From Lachnospiraceae bacterium (lineage in GTDB: Bacteria > Bacillota > Clostridia > Lachnospirales > Lachnospiraceae): DNA of 8,836 nucleotides. The notes beneath the pieces were generated by a model. The model made no database searches. It saw only the letters and a program-made list of their open reading frames with translations, and was not told the DNA's origin. Below are positions 1 through 7,431 of the stretch, one piece after another; the first letter of the stretch is position 1; each line of letters opens with the position of its first letter. The translations under genes and the position numbers were made by a program. Location of the stretch: assembly GCA_900770345.1 (NCBI GenBank), contig CAAGKF010000113.1, forward strand, positions 1 to 8,836, in the 5' to 3' direction.

Positions 1-544
1 CTCCGATGACCTTAAAGGCGTAGCCGCCGATCTTTAAGGTCTGCCCCAGCGCCTTTTCGGCATTTTCATAAAGCTCCTGAGCCACATAGGCTCCGATAAC
101 GCACACCTTCTGGCGTGATACGATATCGGAATAGGAAATATTTCTTCCCTCCTCCAGTTCATAATCCTTGATATCCAGATACTCCTCACTTCTTCCCGAT
201 ACGCTGGTGGAGGACATGGAATCCGTGCCGTACTTCACCGTGGTGGACACGGTCACATTGGGACTCATACAGCCAAAGGTATCCTTGTTCTCCTCGTAAA
301 ACTCATACATCTCATCCACGCTCATGGAACGGGAGCTTAAGTTGGTGATATTTACATTGATCTGATTAACACCCATACTGGCGAAGCTTTCCACCATACT
401 TCCCATATATCCGTTTACCAGGCTGACCAGAATGATAACGGCAGCCACGCCGATAATGATTCCCAGCATGGTGAGAAAAGAACGCATTTTATTGCCCCAT
501 ATGCTCCTAATCGCCAGCTTGAATGACTGAACCATACTTCTCAT
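1..544 (-). CDS. MacB/FtsX-type ABC transporter permease, N-terminal part (runs off left edge)
   Basis: I translated this stretch by hand on the minus strand: an open frame of 181 codons runs to the window edge without a stop. It starts MRSMVQSFKLAIRSIW, then has NKMRSFLTMLGIIIGVAAVI at about residues 18-37. This is the conserved first membrane segment of MacB-type permeases. The extracytoplasmic MacB periplasmic-core-like domain follows (GRSEEYLDIKDYELEEGR at about 137-154, then KVCVIGAYVAQELY at about 165-178). Family members have about 400 residues, so the C-terminal part of the extracellular domain and the last three membrane segments are missing. In this family the permease drives mechanotransmission and export of peptides, drugs or lipids, using the ATPase encoded just upstream. 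The start at 544 is chosen because GGAGA at 556-560 lies 11 nt upstream; ATG at 535 is an in-frame alternative. The gene overlaps the end of the ATPase gene by 38 bp (29 bp from the alternative start), which suggests translational coupling. Confidence 0.9.
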   Translation of the reverse strand, partial: MRSMVQSFKLAIRSIWGNKMRSFLTMLGIIIGVAAVIILVSLVNGYMGSMVESFASMGVNQINVNITNLSSRSMSVDEMYEFYEENKDTFGCMSPNVTVSTTVKYGTDSMSSTSVSGRSEEYLDIKDYELEEGRNISYSDIVSRQKVCVIGAYVAQELYENAEKALGQTLKIGGYAFKVIG

Positions 545-1241
545 ACTCTTTTACATCTCCGTCAAACTGAATCTTTCCGTCTGCGATACGCACCACCCGT
601 CTGGCCTCCAGGGCGATCGAATTATCATGGGTGATCATCACAATGGTATTTCCCTCTTCATTGAGCTGCTTTAAAAAATTCAGCACCTCTCTGCTGGTAC
701 GGGAATCCAAAGCTCCCGTAGGTTCGTCTGCCAGTATCAGGGAGGGATTTCCGGCCAGGGCCCTGGCAATGGATACCCTCTGCTGCTGCCCTCCCGAAAG
801 CTGGTTGGGCATGTTTTTCCATTTGTCCTCCAGCCCCACTTTTTTCAGGGAAGCCATAGCTCTCTCCCTGCGCTCCTCCGTTCCCACTCCGGCATAGAGA
901 AGAGGCAGCTCCACATTTTCCAGCAGATTCAGTCTGGGGAGCAGGTTATACTGCTGGAAAATAAAGCCGATCATACGGTTCCTGATACGCGCCAGTTCCT
1001 TATCGCTCATAGTGCTTACATCCTGGCCTCCCAGAAAATATTCTCCCTCCGTCGGCACATCCAGGGCACCGATAATATTCATCAGTGTGGACTTTCCGCT
1101 TCCGGACTTTCCCACAATGGCCACGAACTCCCCCTTTTTGATACTCAGACTGACGTCGTCATTTGCCCTGACCTCCTCGCCGCCCAGGCGATAGATCTTA
1201 TATATGTGCTTCAATTCAATAAGAGAGGATTGTTCCTCCAT
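507..1241 (-). CDS. ABC transporter ATP-binding protein, MacB/LolD type
   Basis: This 244-residue protein is a complete cytoplasmic nucleotide-binding subunit of the MacB/LolD/FtsE class. Visible motifs are Walker A GKSGSGKST (44-52), the Q-loop FQQ (95-97), the signature LSGGQQQR (148-155), Walker B LILADEP (168-174), the D-loop ALD (177-179) and the switch histidine H205 in MITHD. The YNLLPRLNLLENVELPL stretch after the Q-loop is typical of this class. All catalytic residues are present, so it should hydrolyse ATP. It should dimerise and drive the permease encoded next, whose reading frame begins inside its 3' end. The start at 1241 is supported by AAAGGAGA 7 nt upstream. It lies 31 bp after the adaptor gene in the same operon. 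The transported substrate cannot be deduced from this subunit. Confidence 0.97.
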   Translation of the reverse strand: MEEQSSLIELKHIYKIYRLGGEEVRANDDVSLSIKKGEFVAIVGKSGSGKSTLMNIIGALDVPTEGEYFLGGQDVSTMSDKELARIRNRMIGFIFQQYNLLPRLNLLENVELPLLYAGVGTEERRERAMASLKKVGLEDKWKNMPNQLSGGQQQRVSIARALAGNPSLILADEPTGALDSRTSREVLNFLKQLNEEGNTIVMITHDNSIALEARRVVRIADGKIQFDGDVKEYEKYGSVIQAGD

Positions 1242-1272
1242 GCTCTGCTCTCCTTTTCCTGGTCATTATCCG

Positions 1273-3024
1273 TTATTGTGGCCTGCCGCCTCCCGAGTTT
1301 CCGCGGTTTCCTCCGTTTCCGCCGCCTGAGCCTCCGCGATTTCCTCCGTTTCCGGATCCCGGCATACCTCCGGGAACACCCATTCCGCCCATCATTCCGG
1401 GCATCATGCTGTTCTGGCTGCTTACAGTAGATTCAGAAATATAAATCTCATCGCCCTCTTCCAGACCGCTTGTGATCTCAACATAGGAATCATTCGCCAG
1501 GCCCGTTTCCACCTTCACAGCCCTAAAGCCCGCAGGCACGGTGCCCTGTGCCTCCGTCACCGAATCATCCTTCACATAAACCTGATTTCCTCTCATCAGA
1601 GCATCTGTGGGCACTGTCAGCACATCCTCCGCCTGATCCAGCGTAATGACGCCGTCCACATTCATGCCCGGGATCAGCTCTCCCATTTCATCCAGCGTCA
1701 CAGTAACCGGATAGGTGCTGACACCATTGGAATAGCTGCTTTCCAGGCTTACATTTGTCACTGTGCCGGAAAAGGTTTCGCCTTCAAAGGCATCCGCCGT
1801 AACCGTCACCTTCTGCCCCGTTTTTACCTTCTGTATGTCCAGCTCATCAATGGACATCTCAAAGGTCAGCTCAGAAAGATCATAAATGGTAGCCAGAATA
1901 GTAGTGCTGCTGGAATTTTTTGTAATATTGTCTCCCACTTTAAAGTTCTTGGTAATGACCTGACCGGAGATCGGTGCCGTGATCGTATAATTGTCGTAAT
2001 TATCCTGAGTAGTATCCAGCTTGTTCTGGGCTGACTCCACGCTTTCCTGCGCCTTATCCAGAGTATCCTTGTAGGTCTGAATCAGCTTATCTGCCGTTCT
2101 CGCGGTCATTCGGAAAATGGGTGTCCCTTTGGAAACATAATCTCCCTCGTTTACCAGCAGAGCCTCCACCTCCACGCTGGAAGCAAGATCAGCGTTCATG
2201 GTGGTGTTTACAGACGCCTCAAAGGTTCCGTCTTCACTGCCGATAAATTCTCCGATCTGTGCCGTAGCCTTCATACTCTCCGTCAGACCGCCGGGATTAT
2301 TCACATTGATGGTCACATTTTTTACGATCCGTCCTCCGGTGAGTGTAATGCTCTGATTTGCCACAGCCTTCACTGTTCCTCCCAGCTGTTCTCCCGTATC
2401 GCTGATGGTGATCAGCACATCATTTCCCACACCGATCAGTTCCGCCTCTCCCGCCAGGAACGGAATCCTCAGCTCCATAACATCGTCGCTGTAGATATCA
2501 GCCAGCTTTGTATTGCCGCTTACCTTGTCGCCCACACTGATATACAGTTCCTTGATGTAACCGTTATCCGTTGATTTATAGGTATTTCCGCTGTAATCAC
2601 TGAGAGCGATCTCATAATCCTCCGTGGCATCCTCCAGAGAATTCTGTGATCTTCCCAGAGAATTCCGGGCACTGGTCAGCTCTGATTCCATACTGGACCG
2701 ATCAATCTCATAGAGGATCTGATCCTTTTCCACCTGGTCTCCTTCTTCAAAATTGGCAGACAGTACTTCACCCTCTACCATAGGGGTGATGCTGTAGGTA
2801 TCCTTCGCCTCCAGTGTTCCGGAGGAGGACAGCTCCGAGGTGATGGTCCTGCGTGAAACAGTGGCCGTCTTATAGCTTGCTGAAGAAGCTTTGGCCGAAG
2901 CAGACTTCAGATTCCTCCCTATCAGCAAAGCTGTCATCACCGCTGCCGCCGCCAGAAGCGCCGCCACGATCCATACCCATTTCTTTTTCCTTATTACAGA
3001 CATTTTTCCTTTCAATGACTGCAT
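1273..3024 (-). CDS. HlyD/MacA-like efflux adaptor with an internally duplicated adaptor unit
   Basis: Residues are numbered from the upstream ATG at 3030 (585 residues). A basic N-terminus and one membrane segment (about 18-38) put the rest outside the cell. The body reads as two adaptor units. Unit 1 has a half-lipoyl motif VEGEVLSANFEEGDQV (85-100), a helical hairpin (about 111-146), a second half-lipoyl motif NGYIKELYISVGDKV (156-170) and a beta-barrel (about 184-260). Unit 2 has a half-lipoyl region (about 284-308), a hairpin (about 311-346), APISGQVITKNFKVGD (352-367), a barrel (about 387-463) and a membrane-proximal domain (to about 535). The tail, 540-585, is Met-Pro-Gly then Gly-Asn-Arg rich. 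Single-unit MacA proteins have about 370-400 residues, so the length fits a duplication. The start at 3024 is preferred because GGAGG at 3033-3037 is 8 nt from it but only 2 nt from the ATG at 3030. Known MacA proteins link a MacB-type transporter to outer components and stimulate its ATPase. The duplication is my reading of motif order and has not been tested by alignment. Confidence 0.9.
   Translation of the reverse strand: MQSLKGKMSVIRKKKWVWIVAALLAAAAVMTALLIGRNLKSASAKASSASYKTATVSRRTITSELSSSGTLEAKDTYSITPMVEGEVLSANFEEGDQVEKDQILYEIDRSSMESELTSARNSLGRSQNSLEDATEDYEIALSDYSGNTYKSTDNGYIKELYISVGDKVSGNTKLADIYSDDVMELRIPFLAGEAELIGVGNDVLITISDTGEQLGGTVKAVANQSITLTGGRIVKNVTINVNNPGGLTESMKATAQIGEFIGSEDGTFEASVNTTMNADLASSVEVEALLVNEGDYVSKGTPIFRMTARTADKLIQTYKDTLDKAQESVESAQNKLDTTQDNYDNYTITAPISGQVITKNFKVGDNITKNSSSTTILATIYDLSELTFEMSIDELDIQKVKTGQKVTVTADAFEGETFSGTVTNVSLESSYSNGVSTYPVTVTLDEMGELIPGMNVDGVITLDQAEDVLTVPTDALMRGNQVYVKDDSVTEAQGTVPAGFRAVKVETGLANDSYVEITSGLEEGDEIYISESTVSSQNSMMPGMMGGMGVPGGMPGSGNGGNRGGSGGGNGGNRGNSGGGRPQ
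1288..1353 (-). repeat. Two tandem 33-bp units encoding GNGGNRG(G/N)SGG
   Basis: The adaptor tail holds two copies of an 11-residue unit, GNGGNRGGSGG (560-570) and GNGGNRGNSGG (571-581), differing at one residue. At DNA level the core of each unit is nearly identical: 1301-1321 and 1334-1354 match at 20 of 21 bases, offset by 33 bp. Such in-frame repeats can change copy number by slippage without a frameshift. The tail would be a flexible extracellular extension. Confidence 0.8.
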
Positions 3025-3032
3025 CCTCATAT

Positions 3033-3037
3033 CCTCC
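3033..3037 (-). promoter_or_regulatory. Ribosome binding site that decides the adaptor start
   Basis: GGAGG on the minus strand lies 2 nt before the ATG at 3030 and 8 nt before the in-frame ATG at 3024. The 8-nt spacing is usual for initiation, so the adaptor probably begins MQSLKGK rather than MRMQSLK. Confidence 0.65.
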
Positions 3038-3074
3038 GCTTTTTATACGTTACTGGTTTCATTCATTACGCCTT

Positions 3075-4277
3075 TTAATACTCCAGAGCATCAACCGCGA
3101 TGTAGCTGCTTCCGCTGTAATTGCACACCAGCACCACGTCATCTCCCACTTCCAGATCACCATAGATGGAAAACAGATACTGGAGCTCAGAGGAATCCAG
3201 AGTCACCGTAAGGTAGCCGTCGCTGTCAAGAGCCGCATCCACGTCATAATGATCGTCGGAATTTGACGCGTCCACCTCAATACGGATAGAGGTAGGTGTC
3301 ATTACGTCCGTAGACTTATAATAAATATTTTTAATCTCTCCTTTTAAGAGTACATAGGCATTATTTCCGGCGTAATCGTCATCATCCCAGCCGGTAGTCG
3401 TATAGGCCCAGATGGTCTTGGACTTAACATTATAATAAATGACCGCAAAACCGGAATCATCCTTGGCGGATTTAACCGCCGCAAGCGTACTGGCGCTGCC
3501 GTTTAAGAATACATTGGCATCCTCCGTGTCAAAGGGTACTGTCTGTGCCACACTGAAGCTTTTATGCACCAGGATCGGTCCCTTCCGTTCGTCATCCAGG
3601 ATCGTAATGGGATTGATCTCCCCATCGGAATTCAGCTCACAGTCCAGCACCGCTCCGTAGATCTCATTGCTGTCCTTCTTTTTTGCTTTCAGAAGATTGT
3701 AAAACAGATTCATGCAGTCTGTCTGGTTCATGGCATCTCCTGCCTGACGGCTGATATCTTCATTCAGTTCCAGATAATTGAACTTGGAGATCCGTGAAGA
3801 AACCAGATCCCCCGTAAAATCGTCATCTGTGTAGCCCAGGACCGTCAGCACAGCCCGCGCCGCATCCTGATAGGTTACCGGATCCTCCGGCCGGAACAGA
3901 CCTCCCAGATAACCTGTCATCCAGTTCTGGGACGCAGCGATCCGGATGTATATAGCGTTGGGATCCGTGCTGGGAACGTCCGCAAACACAGATACACTGA
4001 CGCTTGGAAGATTCTCCCGGTAGCTGGAGGCCAGTACCAGCATTCTAGCAAAATCTCCTCTTGTCACATTTTCCCGAAAGCTGGTAATATCCATGATCCC
4101 GGTCAGACTTACCACCTTTCTCCTCATATCAAAATTGGCAGCCGATATATTGTCTGCCCAAACATTCATCGGCACTGCCAGGGCTCCCGCCGTTCCGGCG
4201 GTCACTGCAGCTGTTATAACAGAAAGGGAGCGGCACAGATAACCTGCGTTCTTAATTCTTCTCTTGGCACTCTTCAT
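3075..4277 (-). CDS. Exported SLH-domain cell-wall protein of the exporter operon
   Basis: This 400-residue protein begins with a signal peptide: a basic region (MKSAKRRIKN), a hydrophobic core rich in Ala, Val and Thr (about 16-37), and a likely cleavage after VWA (41). Three S-layer-homology motifs follow. The first is around TRGDFARML (72-80). The second runs from FADVP (98-102) through IAASQNWMTGYLGGLFRPEDPVT (113-135) and is the most typical. The third, at about 160-198, is more diverged. SLH triplets bind secondary cell-wall polysaccharide, so the protein is probably non-covalently anchored to the wall. Residues from about 205 to the end are beta-rich and acidic (GWDDDD at 296-301, many Asp), and I recognise no family there. 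GAGGAGA about 7 nt upstream supports the start. It is the first gene of the exporter operon, 50 bp before the adaptor, which suggests it works with the exporter as scaffold or outer partner. That role is inference. Confidence 0.88.
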   Translation of the reverse strand: MKSAKRRIKNAGYLCRSLSVITAAVTAGTAGALAVPMNVWADNISAANFDMRRKVVSLTGIMDITSFRENVTRGDFARMLVLASSYRENLPSVSVSVFADVPSTDPNAIYIRIAASQNWMTGYLGGLFRPEDPVTYQDAARAVLTVLGYTDDDFTGDLVSSRISKFNYLELNEDISRQAGDAMNQTDCMNLFYNLLKAKKKDSNEIYGAVLDCELNSDGEINPITILDDERKGPILVHKSFSVAQTVPFDTEDANVFLNGSASTLAAVKSAKDDSGFAVIYYNVKSKTIWAYTTTGWDDDDYAGNNAYVLLKGEIKNIYYKSTDVMTPTSIRIEVDASNSDDHYDVDAALDSDGYLTVTLDSSELQYLFSIYGDLEVGDDVVLVCNYSGSSYIAVDALEY

Positions 4278-4425
4278 ATTATGTTCTCCTCATTTATGAT
4301 CTCCTCATCCCATTCTCCGTAGCGCATTTCAGGAAGATGAATTGAAATTTAACTGCTACCACATTACCAGCTGTCTGTGTTCAAATTGTGTCCTGACCGT
4401 GTTTTTTCTGCGAAAAAGTGCACAC

Positions 4426-4464
4426 AAAAAGAGCAGATGTCTTCTTCCCCAAAACATCTGCTCT
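4426..4464 (-). terminator. Rho-independent terminator after cls
   Basis: Perfect 11-bp arms AGAGCAGATGT (4430-4440) and ACATCTGCTCT (4454-4464) enclose a 13-nt loop. Read on the minus strand, the stem is followed directly by a TTTTTGTG tract. It lies 52 bp beyond the cls stop codon and before the SLH gene, so it separates the two operons. Read on the plus strand the T tract is poorer, so the minus orientation is preferred. Confidence 0.85.
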
Positions 4465-4516
4465 CTGCTTTTCCTTATTCCGCATCTGATATCCCACTCT
4501 CCGGAATCTCCGCATT

Positions 4517-6067
4517 TTACATCAGCGGCGCAATCAGACGCATCAGCTGGCCAAGCCTGCGGCCACCCCAGCTGAACCGGCTGCAGTCCTCCAGCGTGAT
4601 CAGCTGACATTTTTTCAGCGTCTCCCTGTAATCCTTTTCCACATCAGCCACCACTTTATTCCTGTAGATATAAGCGGCACACTCAAAATGCAGATAAAGG
4701 CTTCGGAAATCCAGATTGATGGTTCCCACCACGGCCTTCTCATCATCACTGACAAAAACTTTGGCATGGACAAAGCCCGGCGTATACTCATAAATTTTCA
4801 CCCCGGCTCCGATAAGCTCCGGATAATAGGTCCGCGCCAGAAGATAGGCATATTTTTTATCCGGAATATGGGGCATGATAATCACCACGTCGATCCCCCG
4901 CTTGGCCGCGTAGATCAGAGCGTTTTTCATCTGATCATCCAGGATCAGGTAAGGCGTCATGATATGTACGTAGCGCTTGGCCTGATTCAGAATGTCCAGA
5001 TAAACCTGCTCTCCCACACGTTCTCTGTCCATGGGGCTGTCGCCGTAGGGCAGCACAAAGCCTGAGGGTTCCTGCCCCGGCTGAAATCTGCAGGATTCTT
5101 TCGGCAGATAGCTGCTGAAATCCTCCCCGCTGCGCTCCGTTATATTCCACATCTGCAGGAACATAATAGTGAAGCTTTTTACCGCATCTCCCTTCAGCAT
5201 AATGGCCGTATCCTTCCAGTGGCCGAAGCGCACCTTTCGGTTAATATATTCATCTGCCAGGTTTACCCCCCCGGTAAAGGCCGTATGACCGTCAATGACC
5301 ACAATTTTCCGGTGATCCCTGTTGTTCTGATGGGTAGACAGCACCGGCTTAATAGGAGAAAACATCTTGCAGCGGATTCCCCGCTTTTTCAGTTCCTCCG
5401 GATAATGGTAAGGAAGGAGCATAAGGCAGCACATTCCGTCATACATAACACGGACCTCCACACCTTCTTTCGCTTTCTGCTCCAGAACCTCCAGAATGCT
5501 GTCCCACATATATCCCCGGTCGATAATGAAGTATTCCATAAAAATGAAATGCTCCGCTTTTTTCAGCTCCTCCATAAGCCTGGCAAATTTATCCTCACCC
5601 AGCGGAAAATATTCCACAAAGGTATTTCTATAGGCAGGAAAGCCGGCATAGGTACTCATGTAATCCACAAGCCGGCTGCTTCTTACACTGAGATTTTTGA
5701 TCTCCCTGTGTACATCCTCTTCCTGCTTCAGAAACTTTTCGGTACCTTTAATAATATTTTTCAGCCGTCTTGCCATCCATTTTGTCTGAAACTGGACCTG
5801 AACAAAAATGTAGAGCAGAACCCCGAAAACAGGGATCACCGATACCGGCACAAGCCAGGCAAGCTTAAAGCTGGAATCGATGGGCTCATTGAAAATATAA
5901 ATGACCACCGATGCGCTTAACAGCACAAACAATCCGTATACAATATGGCTGTAATCCCGAAGCCAGTGAAACGCACTGAATAAAATCCCGATCTGAATTG
6001 CCAGAAACAGCAGTACAAAAGCCGTTCTGCCGAAAATGATCCGGAAAAGCCCTCTTAATTTTTTCAT
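4517..6067 (-). CDS. cls: Cardiolipin synthase (phospholipase D family)
   Basis: This 516-residue membrane protein has the layout of bacterial cardiolipin synthases, which join two phosphatidylglycerol molecules to give cardiolipin and glycerol at the cytoplasmic membrane. Hydrophobic segments lie at about 12-33, 41-59 and 67-90. Two phospholipase D catalytic motifs follow. HKD1 is H252-R-K254 with D259 in HRKIVVIDG, followed by GGVNL. HKD2 is H434-A-K436 with D441 in HAKVFVSDD, followed by GTINLD. Both are intact, so the enzyme should be active. The length is normal for the family. It lies 63 bp after metY; that gap is purine-rich on the minus strand, has no hairpin, and carries AAGGAA about 8 nt before the ATG. 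It is therefore probably the last gene of the operon that ends at the terminator at 4426-4464. Other phospholipase D enzymes are less likely given the N-terminal membrane segments. Confidence 0.95.
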   Translation of the reverse strand: MKKLRGLFRIIFGRTAFVLLFLAIQIGILFSAFHWLRDYSHIVYGLFVLLSASVVIYIFNEPIDSSFKLAWLVPVSVIPVFGVLLYIFVQVQFQTKWMARRLKNIIKGTEKFLKQEEDVHREIKNLSVRSSRLVDYMSTYAGFPAYRNTFVEYFPLGEDKFARLMEELKKAEHFIFMEYFIIDRGYMWDSILEVLEQKAKEGVEVRVMYDGMCCLMLLPYHYPEELKKRGIRCKMFSPIKPVLSTHQNNRDHRKIVVIDGHTAFTGGVNLADEYINRKVRFGHWKDTAIMLKGDAVKSFTIMFLQMWNITERSGEDFSSYLPKESCRFQPGQEPSGFVLPYGDSPMDRERVGEQVYLDILNQAKRYVHIMTPYLILDDQMKNALIYAAKRGIDVVIIMPHIPDKKYAYLLARTYYPELIGAGVKIYEYTPGFVHAKVFVSDDEKAVVGTINLDFRSLYLHFECAAYIYRNKVVADVEKDYRETLKKCQLITLEDCSRFSWGGRRLGQLMRLIAPLM

Positions 6068-6130
6068 TCTGCCGCTTCCTTCTCCGTCTTTTCTTCCGTT
6101 TCGTTTCTGTATCCCGCGTTATTCTCTGCT

Positions 6131-7408
6131 TTATGCCAGAGCCTGACGGATATCCTCAATAATATCCTCCACATCCTCAATGCCTACACTGAAACGGATC
6201 ATGGACGGATCCACACCTGCCTCCACCAGCTGCTCATCTGTCAGCTGTCTGTGGGTATGGCTGGCCGGATGAAGAACTGCCGTGCGGGAATCTGCCACAT
6301 GAGTTTCGATGGAGCACAGCTTCAGCTTATCCATAAACTCTGCCGCGCCCTGACGTCCGCTCTTTAAGCCGAAGGAGATCACACCGCAGGTGCCATTTGG
6401 CATGTATTTCTGTGCCAGCTCATAATATTTGTCCCCCGGAAGTCCCGGATAATTTACCCAGGCCACATCCTCTCTGGATTTTAAGTACTCTGCCACCTTC
6501 AGGGCATTCTCACAGTGCTTCGGCATTCTCAGATGCAGTGTCTCCAGACCCACATTGAGCAGGAATGCATTCTGCGGAGACTGAATAGAACCCAGGTCCC
6601 GCATCAGCTGGGCATTTGCCTTTGTGATGTAGGCCATTTTTCCGAATTTCTGGGTGTAGATGATGCCGTGATAGGATTCATCCGGTTCTGTCAGGCAGGT
6701 GTACTTGTCATGGTGAGCCTCCCAGTCGAAATTTCCGCTGTCCACGATCACGCCGCCTACGGTCATGGCGTGTCCGTCCATGTACTTGGTAGTGCTGTGG
6801 ATCACAATATCGGCGCCCCATTCGAAGGGGCGGCAGTTAATGGGAGTGGCAAAGGTATTGTCCACGATCAGCGGAACCCCGTGGCTGTGAGCCAGTCCTG
6901 CAAACTTTTCAAAATCCAGCACGGTCAGCGCCGGATTGGCGATCGACTCCGCAAATACAGCCTTGGTATTGGGACGGAATGCCTTTGCCAGTTCTTCCTC
7001 ATCCGCATCCGGATTTACAAGAGTACACTCCACGCCCATCTTGGGGAAGGTTACGGTAAACAGATTGGTAGTTCCTCCATAGATGGTAGAAGAGCTAATA
7101 ATGTGATCTCCCGCCTGACAGATGTTCAGGATGGAATAAAAGGTAGCCGCCTGGCCCGAGGAGGTCAGCATTGCTCCCACGCCGCCTTCCAGTTCACAGA
7201 TCTTTGCCGCCACCGCATCGTTGGTGGGATTTGCCAGTCTGGTGTAAAAATAGCCGCTTTCCTCCAGATCAAACAGACGGCCCATCTGCTCGCTTGTGGT
7301 ATACTTGAATGTCGTGCTCTGATAAATCGGAAGCTGTCTGGGTTCACCATTCTTCGGCTCCCAGCCCCCCTGAATACAGATTGTATCTAATGAACGTTTC
7401 TTTTCCAT
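6131..7408 (-). CDS. metY: O-acetylhomoserine sulfhydrylase (PLP-dependent)
   Basis: This 425-residue cytoplasmic enzyme belongs to the Cys/Met metabolism PLP family. It should convert O-acetyl-L-homoserine and sulfide to L-homocysteine and acetate, the direct sulfhydrylation route to methionine. The PLP lysine is K208 in HSTTKYMDGH. Other family residues are the phosphate-binding YTRLANPT (55-62) and SSGQAA (83-88), Y110 in TIYGG that stacks on the cofactor, D183 in VDNTFATP that pairs with the pyridine nitrogen, and SRTAVLHPASHTH (374-386) with R405 for the substrate carboxylate. Length and the C-terminal IRFSVGIED motif fit MetY better than cystathionine gamma-synthase or beta-lyase, which are shorter. 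AGGAGG (7420-7425) lies 11 nt before the start, a slightly long spacing. The gene begins 23 bp after the DUF362 gene, so the two are almost certainly cotranscribed. I see no T-box or S-box leader before it. Confidence 0.95.
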   Translation of the reverse strand: MEKKRSLDTICIQGGWEPKNGEPRQLPIYQSTTFKYTTSEQMGRLFDLEESGYFYTRLANPTNDAVAAKICELEGGVGAMLTSSGQAATFYSILNICQAGDHIISSSTIYGGTTNLFTVTFPKMGVECTLVNPDADEEELAKAFRPNTKAVFAESIANPALTVLDFEKFAGLAHSHGVPLIVDNTFATPINCRPFEWGADIVIHSTTKYMDGHAMTVGGVIVDSGNFDWEAHHDKYTCLTEPDESYHGIIYTQKFGKMAYITKANAQLMRDLGSIQSPQNAFLLNVGLETLHLRMPKHCENALKVAEYLKSREDVAWVNYPGLPGDKYYELAQKYMPNGTCGVISFGLKSGRQGAAEFMDKLKLCSIETHVADSRTAVLHPASHTHRQLTDEQLVEAGVDPSMIRFSVGIEDVEDIIEDIRQALA

Positions 7409-7431
7409 CTTTCTTGTATCCTCCTGCGTCG

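Noticed and set aside
4356..4384. TTGAAC (4379-4384) and TGGTAG (4356-4361) with 17-nt spacing as a minus-strand promoter for the SLH operon
   Set aside because: The -10 match is poor. A promoter must lie between 4278 and 4425, but I cannot place it with confidence.
4403..4417. Short inverted repeat TTTTTC-TGC-GAAAAA just beyond the cls terminator
   Set aside because: Six AT-rich base pairs can occur by chance, and it is not followed by a terminator-like tract.
5219..5920. Plus-strand open frame opposite cls
   Set aside because: Antisense to intact phospholipase D motifs; no start signal and no recognisable fold.
6515..7390. Plus-strand open frame opposite metY
   Set aside because: Antisense to a fully conserved PLP enzyme; the protein looks like a frame shadow, with no family motif.
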